Made by a program: the position numbers and the translations under genes | Assembly (NCBI GenBank): GCA_001898425.1 | Contig: MKTV01000055.1 | Location: 53,028 to 93,844 of the forward strand | Direction: 5' to 3' | DNA length: 40,817 nt | Source: Rhodospirillales bacterium 69-11 | Lineage (GTDB): Bacteria; Pseudomonadota; Alphaproteobacteria; Acetobacterales; Acetobacteraceae | In this document: piece by piece, positions 1 through 7,336 of the stretch | Numbering within the stretch: the stretch's first letter is position 1 | How the letters are laid out: each line of letters opens with the position of its first letter | Notes under the pieces: model-generated | The model's input: only the letters and a program-made list of their open reading frames with translations | The model's database searches: none | What the model was told of the DNA's origin: nothing

Positions 1-151
1 GCGCCAGCACCTGCGGGTCGCCCCGCTCCTCCCCCGCCATGATCAGCGCCGGATCGCCCGGCATGAGCTGCTGCAGGCCGAAGACCAGCACGCTGACCAG
101 CAGCAGCGTCGGGATGATCTGGCCGATGCGGGCGCCGAGCGAACCGCTCAT
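1..151 (-). CDS. ABC transporter permease, DppB/GsiC type (N-terminal part only)
   Basis: The frame starts at the ATG at 151 and runs off the left edge, so only the first 50 residues are seen. They read as a short polar start (MSGSLGARIGQ), a hydrophobic first membrane helix and then the LMPGDPA segment that typically follows the first helix in permeases of the dipeptide/oligopeptide/nickel family. It lies 31 bases downstream of a family 5 solute-binding protein on the same strand, as expected for a peptide-type uptake operon. The second permease and the ATPases would lie beyond the window. Substrate cannot be told from this fragment. Confidence 0.85.
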   Translation of the reverse strand, partial: MSGSLGARIGQIIPTLLLVSVLVFGLQQLMPGDPALIMAGEERGDPQVLA

Positions 152-182
152 GCGGGCGTGCCGCGGGTTGGACGCAGGGCGC

Positions 183-1706
183 TCACTGGGCGAGCGCCAG
201 GCCCTGGAGGCGGATCATGCCGTCCGGCACCGGTCGGAAGCCGGTCACCTTGGCCGACAGGCCCATGATGTTGCGCGGGCTCCAGAGATAGGTGATCGGC
301 AGGTCCTGCCGCAGGATCGGCCACATCTGGTCGTACGACGCCTTCCGCTTCGCGAGGTCCACCGACCCGCGGGCCTGGTCGAGCAGCTTGTCGACCGCTG
401 GGTTGCCGTAGCCGCTCGAGTTGTTCGATCCGCCGGAATGCAGGAAGGCGTAGGTGTTGCCTTCGATATCGGCACGGCCCGACCAGCCGATCATGTAGGC
501 CTGGTAGTCGCCGCGCTGCGACGTCTGCAGGGAGGAGGCGAACTCCATCGCCTGGATCTTCACCTCGATCCCGGCTTCCGCCGCCATCGACTGGATCACC
601 TCGGCCGCCTGCAGGATGTCGGGATTGTTGAAGGCGAGCAGGTCGAGCTTCACGGGCAGCGTCACGCCCGCCTGCTTCAGCAGCGCCTTGGCCTTCTCCA
701 CGTTCCGCTCCGGCGGCTTGATGGCCGCGTCATAGAAGGGGGAGCTCTCCGGCACCGCCTGTACCGTGGGCGCATACATGTCGGCGAAGACGACACCCAC
801 CAGCGCCTTGCGGTCGATGGCCAGATCCAGCGCCTGCCGCACCGCGGCGTTCTTGCCGTACGGGTTGTCCGCGCGCGGTCCATTGCCGACGTTGTTGGTG
901 ATGCCGAAATACCCGAGGCCATCAAAGACCGCGAGCCGGAGCTTCGGGTCCGCCTTCACCGCGGGGGCGTCGGTCGGCAGCACGTATTCGACGATGTCCA
1001 CCGTGCCGGTCTTCAGGTTGGCCAGCCGGACCGAGGATTCGGTCAGCACCTGGTAGACGACCTTGTCGAAATGGATCGCCTTCGCGTTCCAGTAGCCGGG
1101 GTATTTCTCGAGCATGACGTGGTCCTGCGGCACGCGCTCCACGAAGCGGAAGGGGCCGCTGCAGACGGGTGCGCGGGCGAAATCCTTGCCGGCCGCCTCG
1201 GTCGCCTTGGGCGGCAGGATCATGCCGGCGCGATCCGTGAGCTGCGAGAGGAAGGCGCCCGAGGGCTGCTTGAGGGTGATCTTCACCGTGGCCGGATCCA
1301 CCACGTCGATGTGGTCGATCGCGCTGAGCTCGCTGCGGCGGAAGCTGCCGGGCATCGTCAGGTGCCGTTCGAGCGAATACTTGACCGCGGCGGCGTCGAG
1401 CGTCTCCCCGTTCTGGAAGGTCACGCCGGGGCGGATCTTGAGGACCAGCGTCTTGTCGTCGGCCCATTCGTAGCCGGTGGCGAGCTGCGGGACGATCTGC
1501 AGCTTCTCGTCGATGTCGAACAGCTTGTCGCAGAGGCCTGCGAAGACGATGCGGCCGACATAGGTCGTGGCGAGGGTGGGGTCGAGGACGTCGAGGTCCT
1601 GGCGCAGGGCGATGCGCAGGGTCTGGGCGGCGGCGGGCGCGGGGGCGGCCGTGGCGGCGAGGGTCACGCCAAGGGCGCACACCCCGGCCTGCAGGATGGG
1701 TCGCAT
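183..1706 (-). CDS. ABC transporter substrate-binding protein, family 5 (peptide/nickel/opine type)
   Basis: A 507-residue periplasmic binding protein. Residues 1-28 form a Sec signal peptide with an Ala-rich core ending around AAAQ. The mature part has the family 5 layout: an early LDPTLATTYVG segment, a GYEWADDKTLVLKIRPGV block in the first third, the RQALDLAIDRKALV helix near the middle and a WSPRN segment near the end. The length matches DppA/OppA relatives. An AGGGAG-like Shine-Dalgarno stands about 8 bases before the ATG at 1706. The permease gene follows 31 bases downstream, so this binding protein delivers a ligand to that transporter. The ligand may be a peptide, an opine or another small molecule and is not determined by the sequence. 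Confidence 0.92.
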   Translation of the reverse strand: MRPILQAGVCALGVTLAATAAPAPAAAQTLRIALRQDLDVLDPTLATTYVGRIVFAGLCDKLFDIDEKLQIVPQLATGYEWADDKTLVLKIRPGVTFQNGETLDAAAVKYSLERHLTMPGSFRRSELSAIDHIDVVDPATVKITLKQPSGAFLSQLTDRAGMILPPKATEAAGKDFARAPVCSGPFRFVERVPQDHVMLEKYPGYWNAKAIHFDKVVYQVLTESSVRLANLKTGTVDIVEYVLPTDAPAVKADPKLRLAVFDGLGYFGITNNVGNGPRADNPYGKNAAVRQALDLAIDRKALVGVVFADMYAPTVQAVPESSPFYDAAIKPPERNVEKAKALLKQAGVTLPVKLDLLAFNNPDILQAAEVIQSMAAEAGIEVKIQAMEFASSLQTSQRGDYQAYMIGWSGRADIEGNTYAFLHSGGSNNSSGYGNPAVDKLLDQARGSVDLAKRKASYDQMWPILRQDLPITYLWSPRNIMGLSAKVTGFRPVPDGMIRLQGLALAQ

Positions 1707-1823
1707 CGATCAGTCTCCCTGGCTTCGTCCCGGCGGTGGCCGGATCGCGCTTCGTTATCGCTATCCTGGCGCGGGCGGCGGGGGCGCCGCAAGGCGGGTC
1801 GTGGCGGACGGGAGGGCGTCTTT

Positions 1824-2195
1824 TCAGACCGAGGCCGCCGCGAGCTTCCGGTCCAGCGTCACCAACTCGCCGTCGAGTGTGCGGGAAAGCCAGAGATAGC
1901 TCGCGTCGTAGACGGTCAGTCGCGTCGCTACCGCGAGATCCAGGACTGCAAGATGGTCGACCGCCACCGTGTCGATCTTCAGCCGTCCCCGCAGCCGGAA
2001 GGCCGCTCGGAGTGCCTCTCGCTCGCCTGGTTGCCGTCGAAGCTTGGTCAGGCAGACGTTGGCGAGCTCATAGTCGAGCAGGGCAGGCGCGACGAGACGA
2101 CCTTCCGCGAGCCGTTCGGCAACGATATCAGCCTCCGGTTCCGCGAAAAGGATGGCGGCGAGCGCCGAGGCGTCGACGACCTTAATGCCGGTCAC
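1824..2195 (-). CDS. PIN-domain toxin, VapC/FitB type
   Basis: A 123-residue protein covering one PIN ribonuclease domain. The four acidic residues that bind Mg in this fold are visible: D8 in VVDASA, E43 in LLDYELANV, D97 in TVYDASYL and D115 in LVTLDRKL. Such toxins cleave RNA and are held inactive by the antitoxin made just upstream. I chose the GTG at 2195 over an ATG at 2240: the PIN fold begins at residue 5 from the GTG, and the GTG overlaps the antitoxin stop by 14 bases, the usual coupling in these operons. The frame remains open to 2240, so a longer form is not excluded. The pair sits between two unrelated ABC operons. Confidence 0.85.
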   Translation of the reverse strand: MTGIKVVDASALAAILFAEPEADIVAERLAEGRLVAPALLDYELANVCLTKLRRQPGEREALRAAFRLRGRLKIDTVAVDHLAVLDLAVATRLTVYDASYLWLSRTLDGELVTLDRKLAAASV

Positions 2196-2418
2196 GGTCT
2201 GCGCGGATGATCTCGGCCGCGTCACCCGGCGAATGAACACCGAGCCGCCGCACCTCGGCGAGGAGTTCCGCCGGGCTCAAATCCCGATCGGCCCTCACCG
2301 CTTCCTCGACGATGGCAAGCAGTTCGCCTTGTAACGATCGATGATGCCGCGCGGCCCGCAGGCGGAGCCGTCGGACCAGGTCATCCGGTGCATTCCTGAT
2401 CGAGAGAGTCGTGGGCAT
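2182..2418 (-). CDS. FitA-like ribbon-helix-helix antitoxin
   Basis: A 78-residue protein beginning MPTTLSIRNAPDDLVRRL, the short N-terminal strand plus helix of ribbon-helix-helix antitoxins of the FitA group. It continues with a second helix (SLQGELLAIVEEAV) and a C-terminal tail with LSPAELLAEVRRLG that would wrap the toxin. The ATG at 2418 places the RHH strand at the very N terminus, as in the family. It precedes and overlaps the PIN toxin gene by 14 bases. By analogy with FitAB and VapBC it should bind and neutralise the toxin and repress its own promoter. I saw no clear operator in the 110 bases upstream. Confidence 0.8.
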   Translation of the reverse strand: MPTTLSIRNAPDDLVRRLRLRAARHHRSLQGELLAIVEEAVRADRDLSPAELLAEVRRLGVHSPGDAAEIIRADRDRH

Positions 2419-2528
2419 GCGGCTGCACATAAGCTCCCATTTGGGGCTCCCGTCTGGCGACAGGATACCACGATCCCCCGCTGGATCCCATGCGGGATGC
2501 ATGCCGCAGCCCCGGGGAGAACGCCGCC

Positions 2529-3320
2529 TCACCGCCAGCGCAGCAGCACCCGTTCGGCCACGCCGATCGCCCAGGCGACCGCGAGCCCCAGAACCGAGAG
2601 CACCACGATCCCGGCAAGCAGCGCGTCCATGTCGTACAGATTGCCCGCGGCCAGGATGAAGGCGCCGATGCCGCGCTCCGCCCCGATCATCTCGGCCGCG
2701 ACCAGCAGCACGATCGCGATGGAGCTGGTGACGCGGAACCCGGTCAGGATCGCCGGAAGCGCCCCCGGCAGCACGATGCTGCGCACGATCTTCCAGGTCG
2801 GCAGGCCGAACCCCTGCCCCATCCGGATCAGCCCGCGCGGCACCCCGTCCACGCCCCCCGCGGTCGCGATCACGGTCGGGAAGAACACGCCGAAGCCGAT
2901 CGTCGCGATCTTGGAGCCCTCTCCGATGCCGAACCAGATGATGAACAGCGGCACCAGCGCGATCTTCGGGATCGGGAACAGCGCCGCCACAACCGCCATG
3001 ACCGGGGAGCGCAAGGCGGACCACAATCCGACGGCGAGGCCGACCGCGATCCCGAACACGGTCCCCACCGTCCACCCCACCGCGAGGCGCAGCAGCGACG
3101 CCGACAGGTGCTTCCACAGCTCCCCGCTGACCGTCAGCGCCCACAGCGTGCGGCCGATCGCGAGCGGCGCCGGCAGGAACAGCGTCGGCACCAGCTGAGC
3201 CATCTCCAACGCCTGCCACAGCGCCACCAGCCCGATCAGGGTGCCGGCCGCCGCCCAGGCGCGGGCGCGAGGCGCGAAGCCCCCGCCGCGGAACGCGATG
3301 GCTCCGTCAATCCGCCGCAT
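2529..3320 (-). CDS. ABC transporter permease, SsuC/TauC (nitrate/sulfonate/taurine) type
   Basis: A membrane protein of about 263 residues with roughly six hydrophobic segments. The cytoplasmic coupling loop reads GQGFGLPTWKIVRSIVLPGALPAILTG in outline, matching the EAA loop of SsuC/TauC permeases (key features: the W-K-I block and the LPGALP turn). The ATG at 3320 overlaps the ATPase gene's stop by 14 bases; an in-frame ATG at 3350 would add ten residues of unlikely MRRPPNGSGS sequence. It is the last gene of an SBP-ATPase-permease operon read from 5162 down to 2529. It forms the membrane channel; substrate depends on the binding protein. Confidence 0.92.
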   Translation of the reverse strand: MRRIDGAIAFRGGGFAPRARAWAAAGTLIGLVALWQALEMAQLVPTLFLPAPLAIGRTLWALTVSGELWKHLSASLLRLAVGWTVGTVFGIAVGLAVGLWSALRSPVMAVVAALFPIPKIALVPLFIIWFGIGEGSKIATIGFGVFFPTVIATAGGVDGVPRGLIRMGQGFGLPTWKIVRSIVLPGALPAILTGFRVTSSIAIVLLVAAEMIGAERGIGAFILAAGNLYDMDALLAGIVVLSVLGLAVAWAIGVAERVLLRWR

Positions 3321-4131
3321 CGACCCGCTCCCGTTCGGCGGTCGCCGCATCGTCGCGGATCATCGCCCAGATCCGCGCCTCCATCGCGAGCAGGTCGGGG
3401 TCGGTCGCGCGGCGGCCCTCGATCGGGCGGTCGATGCGGAGCAGGGCGCGCACCCGCCCGGGACGGCGGGACATCACCGCGACCTCGTGGCCGATCCGCA
3501 CCGCCTCGGACAGGGTATGCGTGACGTAGACCGTGGTCGTGCCGGCGCGCGCGATCAGGCCGGCGAACTCCTCCAGCAGCAGCGTGCGGGTCTGCGCATC
3601 CAGCGCGGAGAGCGGCTCGTCCATCAGCAGGCAGGCGGGGCGCACGGCCAGGGCGCGGGCGATGCCGACCCGCTGGCGCATGCCGCCCGAGAGCTCGCGC
3701 GGCCACGCCTCGGCGAAGGCGTCGAGCCCGGTGAGGGCGAGCACCTCGTCCACCCGCGCGCGGCGGGCGGCACGCGGCAGATGCGGCTCGAGGGGGAGCG
3801 CCACGTTGTCGCGCACGCTGCGCCAGGGCAGCAGGGCGAAGTCCTGGAAGACGTAGGTGATCGGGTTGAGGCAGTCGTCCGCGACCGCGCCATGCGCCTC
3901 CACCACGCCCGCCGCCGGCGCGATCAGCCCGCCCATGATGCCGAGGAGGGTGGATTTGCCGCAGCCGGACGGACCGACCAGGGCCAGCACCTCCCCCGGC
4001 GCGACGGTCAGGTCGATGTCCTGCAGCACCTGCAGCCCGCGATAGGCATGGCCAATGCCACGCAGCGTGAGCCGCAGGCCCTGCCCGCCGCTCATGCCCG
4101 AGGAGAGCGGCGGCCCCTGCGCTGCGCTCAT
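3307..4131 (-). CDS. ABC transporter ATP-binding protein, SsuB/TauB type
   Basis: A 274-residue single nucleotide-binding domain. All motifs are intact in order: Walker A GPSGCGKST near residue 54, Q-loop in YVFQDFALLPWRS, signature LSGGMRQRVGIARALA, Walker B LLMDEPLSALD, and the H-loop His in TVYVTHTLSEAV. The CGKST P-loop and the LLPWRSV stretch after the Q-loop are typical of nitrate/sulfonate/taurine ATPases. Its start overlaps the stop of the binding-protein gene by four bases and its end overlaps the permease gene, so the three are translationally coupled. It powers import by the permease encoded next. Confidence 0.93.
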   Translation of the reverse strand: MSAAQGPPLSSGMSGGQGLRLTLRGIGHAYRGLQVLQDIDLTVAPGEVLALVGPSGCGKSTLLGIMGGLIAPAAGVVEAHGAVADDCLNPITYVFQDFALLPWRSVRDNVALPLEPHLPRAARRARVDEVLALTGLDAFAEAWPRELSGGMRQRVGIARALAVRPACLLMDEPLSALDAQTRTLLLEEFAGLIARAGTTTVYVTHTLSEAVRIGHEVAVMSRRPGRVRALLRIDRPIEGRRATDPDLLAMEARIWAMIRDDAATAERERVDAAD

Positions 4132-5162
4132 CGCGTCGGCAGGAAGCGTGTGTCGAGCATCGATCGCGGATCGGCGTCGCCCTTCACCAGCCCCTCGGCG
4201 CGGAACCAGCGGAGCTGGTCGAGCACGTCCGCCACGTCCAGCGCCGCGTTCTCGTCGTAGTAGCCGACGCCGGCCAGGATCTTCGCCTCAGCCTGCGGGT
4301 CGCCGGTGAAGACGTAGCGGCTGATGTCCGCCACCGCCGCGAGCGTCAGCGCATCGACCACCGGCCGGCCCTGCGGATCGCGCCGCAGGAAGGCCGCGCG
4401 GTAGTCGGCGACGCCGCGCTTGTAGGCCTGGCAGAAGCGGCGCACCTGTTCCGGGGAGTCGGTGAGGAAGCGCGTCGCGGCGAACAGCGCGGTGATCTGG
4501 TACGGCACGAGGTCGCCGGCCCATCCGATGATGTGCGCCTGCCCCGCCGCCGCGGCGGGTCTCGCCTGGGAGGCGATGGCGATCGTGGCATCCACCTGGC
4601 CCGACGTCACGGCGGCCAGCATGTTGGAGATCTGCTGCACCGGCCGCAGGCTGACGCTCGACAGGTCGAATCCCTTCGCCTGTGCGATCCTCCCCAGCAT
4701 GTAGTGGAACGACGAGCCGTACTGGGTGATGGCGAAGCTGTGCCCCGGCAGCTTGTCGACCGAGGTCAGGCCGGCCTCGAACGCCTTGTTCGACACCAGG
4801 ATGGCGGAGCCTTCGTAGCCGCGCTCCTCGTGCAGCCCGCCGCCGATCACCTTCAGCACGCCCTTCTCGGCCAGGTTGAAGAAGCCGCCGGTCAGCGCGG
4901 TGACGCCGAGATCGATGTCGCCGGCGACGGCCGCCGCGGCGATCGGCTGCGCCGCCTGGAAGAAGCGGAAGGCGACGTCCAGCCCCTCGTCACGGAAATA
5001 GCCGCGCTCCTGCGCGAGGTAGAACGGCGCCGGCGAGAGCGTGTGCAGCAGTCCGAACCGCACCGGTTCGGCCGCGCGGGCGAGCCGCGGCGCAAGCAGC
5101 GCGCTTCCCAGCAGGAGGCGGCGTGACAGGGCTGGCTGACGCCTCATTCCGCTCGCTCGCAT
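4128..5162 (-). CDS. ABC transporter substrate-binding protein, NMT1/SsuA type
   Basis: A 344-residue periplasmic protein. The N terminus carries a basic segment, then SRRLLLGSALLAPRLARA, which could be a Sec or a weak Tat signal cleaved near residue 30. The mature domain opens PVRFGLLHTLSPAPFYLAQERGYF in outline and has AVAGDIDLGVTAL, the standard first-lobe features of the NMT1/SsuA family that bind pyrimidines, sulfonates, nitrate or aromatic acids. First gene of the SBP-ATPase-permease operon. An alternative ATG at 5147 would remove five residues; neither start has an ideal Shine-Dalgarno. No TPP riboswitch signature is visible upstream, so thiamine precursor uptake has no support. Ligand unknown. 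Confidence 0.9.
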   Translation of the reverse strand: MRASGMRRQPALSRRLLLGSALLAPRLARAAEPVRFGLLHTLSPAPFYLAQERGYFRDEGLDVAFRFFQAAQPIAAAAVAGDIDLGVTALTGGFFNLAEKGVLKVIGGGLHEERGYEGSAILVSNKAFEAGLTSVDKLPGHSFAITQYGSSFHYMLGRIAQAKGFDLSSVSLRPVQQISNMLAAVTSGQVDATIAIASQARPAAAAGQAHIIGWAGDLVPYQITALFAATRFLTDSPEQVRRFCQAYKRGVADYRAAFLRRDPQGRPVVDALTLAAVADISRYVFTGDPQAEAKILAGVGYYDENAALDVADVLDQLRWFRAEGLVKGDADPRSMLDTRFLPTR

Positions 5163-5336
5163 GTGCCGACCGATCGCCTCCCGCTCTGATGCGGCGGTCC
5201 TCTCCGTCGCGGACGGGGACGGGGCCGAATCGCCACGGGCCGTATGCCATGCCGTGGGCCGTCAGGCGAGACGACCACTTGCCCTGACGATCCGCAGTCG
5301 TGATGGTGCGCCGCGACGGCAGCGAGGATGCGTGGA

Positions 5337-6203
5337 ATGGACGTGCGGGTCGTGGGGGTGGTCGGTCTCGGCAACATGGGGCTGGGAATGGCGGGCAGCC
5401 TGGTACGCGGCGGTTTCACCGTGATCGGACACGACCTGTCGGCCGACCGCCGCGCCGCCGCCGCCGAGGCGGGTTGCGGCGTGCGCGACTCGCTCGCCGC
5501 CGTCATGGCGGAGGCCGACGCCCTGGTGTTCTCCCTGCCCACCGCGCGCGACGTGGAGATGGTGGCGACGACCGGCGGCCTGCTCGCGCGGCGGGACCGG
5601 CGGGTGGTGGCGATCGACACCTCCACCTCCGATCCCGGCACGTCCCGCCGGCTTGCGGGGATCTTGGCCGAGGCGGGTCACGGTCTGCTGGATGCGCCGG
5701 TCAGCGGCGGCCCCGCAGGGGCGGCCGCCGGCACGCTGACCATGATGGTGGGCGGCGACGCAGCGGATCTGGAGCGGGTGCGCCCGGTGCTCGCGGCCAT
5801 GGCGGCGAAGGTGGTGCATGTCGGGCCGTCGGGCGCCGGGAACGTGGCCAAGCTGGTGAACAACCTGCTCGTGGCGGCCCACCTGATCACCGCGCAGGAG
5901 GCGCTGCGCCTGTCGGAGGCCGCCGGCCTGCCGGCGCAGGCCGCGCTGGGGGTGATCAACGCCGCCACGGGCCGCAGCGCCGCGACGGAGGTGAGCGTGC
6001 CGCGCTGGGTGATGCCCGGCACGTTCGACAGCGGCTTCAGCGCCGGGCTGATGCGCAAGGACGTGCGGCTGGCGCTGGAGATGGCGGCGGAGGCCGGGAC
6101 GGCGCTGCCGCTGAGCGCGCTGGTCGCACAGCTCTGGCGCGAGGCGCCGCTGGCCGACGGGGAGGACTTCACCCGGATGGCGGATTTCCGCCGCGAGGGG
6201 TGA
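5337..6203 (+). CDS. NAD(P)-dependent beta-hydroxyacid dehydrogenase (3-hydroxyisobutyrate dehydrogenase family)
   Basis: A 288-residue cytosolic oxidoreductase. The Rossmann motif GLGNMGLGMA is at about residues 10-19. The substrate-binding signature DAPVSGGPAGAAAGTL is near residue 120 and the catalytic Lys is in GAGNVAKLVNNLL at about residue 172. These define the family of 3-hydroxyisobutyrate, tartronate semialdehyde and related dehydrogenases, which interconvert beta-hydroxyacids and semialdehydes. I prefer the ATG at 5337, as GAGG at 5324-5327 lies nine bases upstream; the ATG at 5328 directly abuts it. It is transcribed divergently from the NMT1-type ABC operon, which might import its substrate, but that link is inference. 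The exact substrate is not determined. Confidence 0.9.
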   Translation: MDVRVVGVVGLGNMGLGMAGSLVRGGFTVIGHDLSADRRAAAAEAGCGVRDSLAAVMAEADALVFSLPTARDVEMVATTGGLLARRDRRVVAIDTSTSDPGTSRRLAGILAEAGHGLLDAPVSGGPAGAAAGTLTMMVGGDAADLERVRPVLAAMAAKVVHVGPSGAGNVAKLVNNLLVAAHLITAQEALRLSEAAGLPAQAALGVINAATGRSAATEVSVPRWVMPGTFDSGFSAGLMRKDVRLALEMAAEAGTALPLSALVAQLWREAPLADGEDFTRMADFRREG

Positions 6204-6300
6204 GTTCGCGGGTTCCGCGACGCGCCGAGGTTTGGGCTGGCCGGGCTCGTCGCATGGTGCGCGAGCAAACGGCCGGAGTCGGACCCGGATAGCGCGCACC

Positions 6301-6339
6301 GTCACGGCCGGCCGTCGAGCCGGCCAACCCCACCGGCAT
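6301..6339 (+). repeat. REP-like palindrome, copy 1
   Basis: The stem arms GGCCGGC and GCCGGCC flank a short CGTCGA-type loop. The palindrome is followed by a short tail ending CACCGGCAT, conserved in the related copies at 6348, 21781, 22245 and 22338. It opens with GTCACGG where the others have GTCATGG. Confidence 0.7.
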
Positions 6340-6347
6340 CATCGCCC

Positions 6348-6386
6348 GTCATGGCCGGCCGTCGAGCCGGCCATCCCCCTCGGCAC
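6348..6386 (+). repeat. REP-like palindrome, copy 2
   Basis: Same unit as copy 1, nine bases downstream in the same orientation. It opens GTCATGGCCGGC, closes the stem with GCCGGCCAT and ends in the conserved CGGCAC tail. Confidence 0.75.
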
Positions 6387-6460
6387 CCAATCCATCATGA
6401 GACCCTCTCCGCCGGATCTTGGATCGTCGTCATGACGGGTCCTCTCGCAGGCCAGTAACG

Positions 6461-6493
6461 GTGTGGATGGCCGGCTCGACGGCCGGCCATGAC
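6461..6493 (-). repeat. REP-like palindrome, copy 3 (inverted)
   Basis: Reads GGATGGCCGGCTCGACGGCC then GGCCATGACG on the plus strand, which is the reverse complement of copy 2's core. With copies 1-2 it makes a two-plus-one inverted cluster between convergent genes. Confidence 0.7.
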
Positions 6494-6556
6494 GCGGGGG
6501 CGGTCGGAGCCGGCGCTTCGTGACAGCGGGGTGTCGCGGCGGCGCGTCGTGACCGT

Positions 6557-6583
6557 CGCGGCGCGGACCAACGCCGCGCCGCG
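6557..6583 (-). terminator. GC-rich stem-loop 3' of livF
   Basis: A perfect 10 bp stem (CGCGGCGCGG with CCGCGCCGCG) around a 7-base loop lies 16 bases past the livF stop. There is no U-tract, so it is either a 3'-end stabiliser or a weak terminator; intrinsic termination is not shown. Confidence 0.4.
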
Positions 6584-6598
6584 GCGATCCGCGCCCCC

Positions 6599-7336
6599 TT
6601 ATCCCGCCGGGACCTGCATCTCCCCCAGATACGCCTCGCGGATCAGCGGGTTGCGCCGCAGCTCCTCCGCCGTGCCGGACAGCACCACCTGGCCGGTCTG
6701 CAGCACATAGGCGCGATGCGCGATCGACAGCGCCATGTTGGCGTTCTGCTCGACCATGAAGATCGTCGTGCCCTGGCGGTTGATCGCCTGGATGATGTCG
6801 AACACCTGCTCCACATAGCGCGGCGACAGGCCCATCGACGGCTCGTCCATGCACAGCAGCCGCGGCCGCGCCATCAGCGCGCGGCCCATCGCGACCATCT
6901 GCTGCTCGCCGCCCGACAGCGTGCCCGCGATCTGGTTGCGCCGCTCCTTTACGCGCGGGAACAGGTCGTAGACGCGCTCGAGATCCTCGTCGAACTCCGT
7001 GCCGCGTTTGCGCAGGTAGGCACCCATCTCCAGGTTCTCGAACACCGTCATGCGCGGGAACAGCCGCCGGGCCTCGAGCACCGGCGCGATGCCGCGGCGG
7101 ACGCGTTCGGCGGTGGGCAGGCGCTCGATCGCCTTGCCGTCGAACTGCACCGTCCCGGAGGTCGGGCGCACCACGCCCATGATCGTCTTCATCGTGGTGG
7201 ATTTGCCGCAGGCATTGCCGCCCAGCAGCGCGATGATCTCCCCTTTCCCGATCGCGTAGTTCACCTGCTTCAGCACGTGCAGGTCGCCGTAATGCGTGTT
7301 CACGTCACGGAACTCGAGCAGCATCGGCTCACGCAT
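6599..7336 (-). CDS. livF: Branched-chain amino acid-type ABC transporter, second ATPase (LivF)
   Basis: A 245-residue ATPase. The Walker A motif reads GGNACGKST (residues 39-47) where most LivF proteins have GxNGAGKTT; the essential GK-S-T are kept. The Q-loop region, signature LSGGEQQMVAMGRALM, Walker B LLCMDEPSMGLSP and H-loop Glu/His region (FMVEQNANMALSIAHRAYVL) are all present, and the EQN triplet is a LivF hallmark. It is the last gene of the livK-livH-livMG-livF operon and overlaps the fused livMG gene by eight bases. LivF pairs with the LivG domain of the fusion to drive import of branched-chain amino acids or related amides or carboxylates. Confidence 0.92.
   Translation of the reverse strand: MREPMLLEFRDVNTHYGDLHVLKQVNYAIGKGEIIALLGGNACGKSTTMKTIMGVVRPTSGTVQFDGKAIERLPTAERVRRGIAPVLEARRLFPRMTVFENLEMGAYLRKRGTEFDEDLERVYDLFPRVKERRNQIAGTLSGGEQQMVAMGRALMARPRLLCMDEPSMGLSPRYVEQVFDIIQAINRQGTTIFMVEQNANMALSIAHRAYVLQTGQVVLSGTAEELRRNPLIREAYLGEMQVPAG

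Larger units (their letters stand above)
6204..6598. other. 395-base intergenic region with three REP-like palindromes and a GC hairpin
   Basis: Lies between two convergent genes, the hydroxyacid dehydrogenase and livF. It holds three copies of the dispersed palindrome family (6301-6339, 6348-6386, 6461-6493; the third inverted) and a strong GC stem-loop just past livF (6557-6583). No open frame in it has recognisable protein character. Confidence 0.75.

Noticed and set aside
5163-5327. TPP riboswitch before the NMT1-type operon
   Set aside because: No CTGAGA-type or thi-box core sequence on the minus strand.
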